Below are positions 55,820 through 56,010 of a DNA stretch of 56,010 nt, in pieces. The DNA lies in assembly GCF_003056725.1 (NCBI RefSeq), contig NZ_QBKZ01000005.1, forward strand, positions 14,557 to 70,566. The letters run 5' to 3'. A model generated the notes under the pieces. It did not search any database. It was not told the origin of the DNA and saw nothing but the letters and a program-made list of their open reading frames with translations. The stretch comes from Mangrovicoccus ximenensis. GTDB taxonomy: Bacteria > Pseudomonadota > Alphaproteobacteria > Rhodobacterales > Rhodobacteraceae. Each line of letters opens with the position of its first letter. Position 1 is the first letter of the stretch. A program made the position numbers and the translations under genes.

Positions 55820-56010
55820 GCGCCCGAGCAGTTCCGACAGCAGCAGCGCGCCCATCGCCACCGCGACCGACACCGCGACGAGGCGCAGCGCGGCGGCCTC
55901 GCCGCCCGGCACCTGCAGGAAGGCATAGATCGCCGAGGGCAGGGTGCGGGTCTGGCCGGGAATGTTCGACACGAAGGTGATGGTCGCGCCGAACTCGCCC
56001 ATCGCCTTGG
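55820..56010 (-). pseudogene. modB: Fragment of the molybdate ABC permease ModB
   Basis: The minus strand reads AMGEFGATITFVSNIPGQTR, TLPSAIYAFLQVPGGEAAAL, then ALRLVAVSVAVAMGALLLSE, which is the characteristic EFGATxxFxSNIPGxTxTLxxxIY region and the last helix of ModB. It runs off the window edge at its 5' side and is cut at about 55819, a few residues before the normal end. ModA lies 2.3 kb away on the other strand. Confidence 0.8.

Overview
The window looks like chromosomal DNA from a very GC-rich alphaproteobacterium, most likely a Rhodobacterales/Paracoccaceae relative. The signs are the RecA amino terminus, two exact GTTC-N7-GTTC LexA boxes (at recA and at an imuB fragment), an Hsp20-DUF1150 pair behind a sigma-32-type promoter, a DmdC-like acyl-CoA dehydrogenase with MerR regulators, a malonate matB/decarboxylase pair, and a Tct-type tricarboxylate transporter. 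I saw no rRNA, tRNA, CRISPR array, insertion sequence or plasmid/phage origin.

Layout. 1-3.7 kb: an edge fragment, a long gene-free stretch, a family 2 glycosyltransferase and a SASA-type carbohydrate esterase. 3.8-8.5 kb: recA with its SOS promoter, alaS, DUF1330 and a small membrane protein. 8.6-15 kb: cytochrome c remnants, an FCD GntR regulator and a three-gene membrane gluconate-type dehydrogenase (small subunit, GMC flavoprotein, tri-haem cytochrome). 15-17.6 kb: the methionine importer metNIQ. 17.9-24.4 kb: a 5'-truncated gamma-glutamyltransferase, tandem choline/ethanolamine-kinase-like proteins, an eutB fragment, a carbamoyltransferase fragment, an SGNH hydrolase, an outer-membrane barrel and an esterase fragment. 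24.5-31.6 kb: enoyl-CoA hydratase and SDR, then a coupled operon of carbamoylase remnant, double cupin, nucleoside hydrolase and a THI5-like ABC importer with two different permeases. 31.7-35.5 kb: tctA, a tctB remnant, about 1 kb without genes, and fragments of an LpxR-like protein and a CAP/RTX protein. 35.6-44.5 kb: mostly intact housekeeping and fatty-acid genes (GNAT, purEK, hsp20, DUF1150, phhB, sseB-like, acyl-CoA dehydrogenase, two MerR, two thioesterases). 44.5-56 kb: matB, psd, pssA and ubiA are intact but sit among many gene fragments (MATE, malonyl-CoA decarboxylase, MOSC, tam, extensin-like, DUF2125, imuB, lpxI, lpxB, RTX, phage head-tail, DUF3168, modA, metallophosphoesterase, OmpA-like, rsmE, modB).

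The dominant unusual property is not one gene system. At roughly twenty points a conserved protein stops in mid-domain and the next base belongs to another gene, often on the other strand, with no transposon or visible repeat at the join. There are also at least four single-base frameshifts in otherwise normal genes. This could mean serial deletions in a decaying genome, but the density (five to six joins between 51.6 and 54 kb) makes gap-collapsed scaffolding or chimeric assembly the first thing to exclude. All breakpoints given here are estimates, good to about 10-20 bases.
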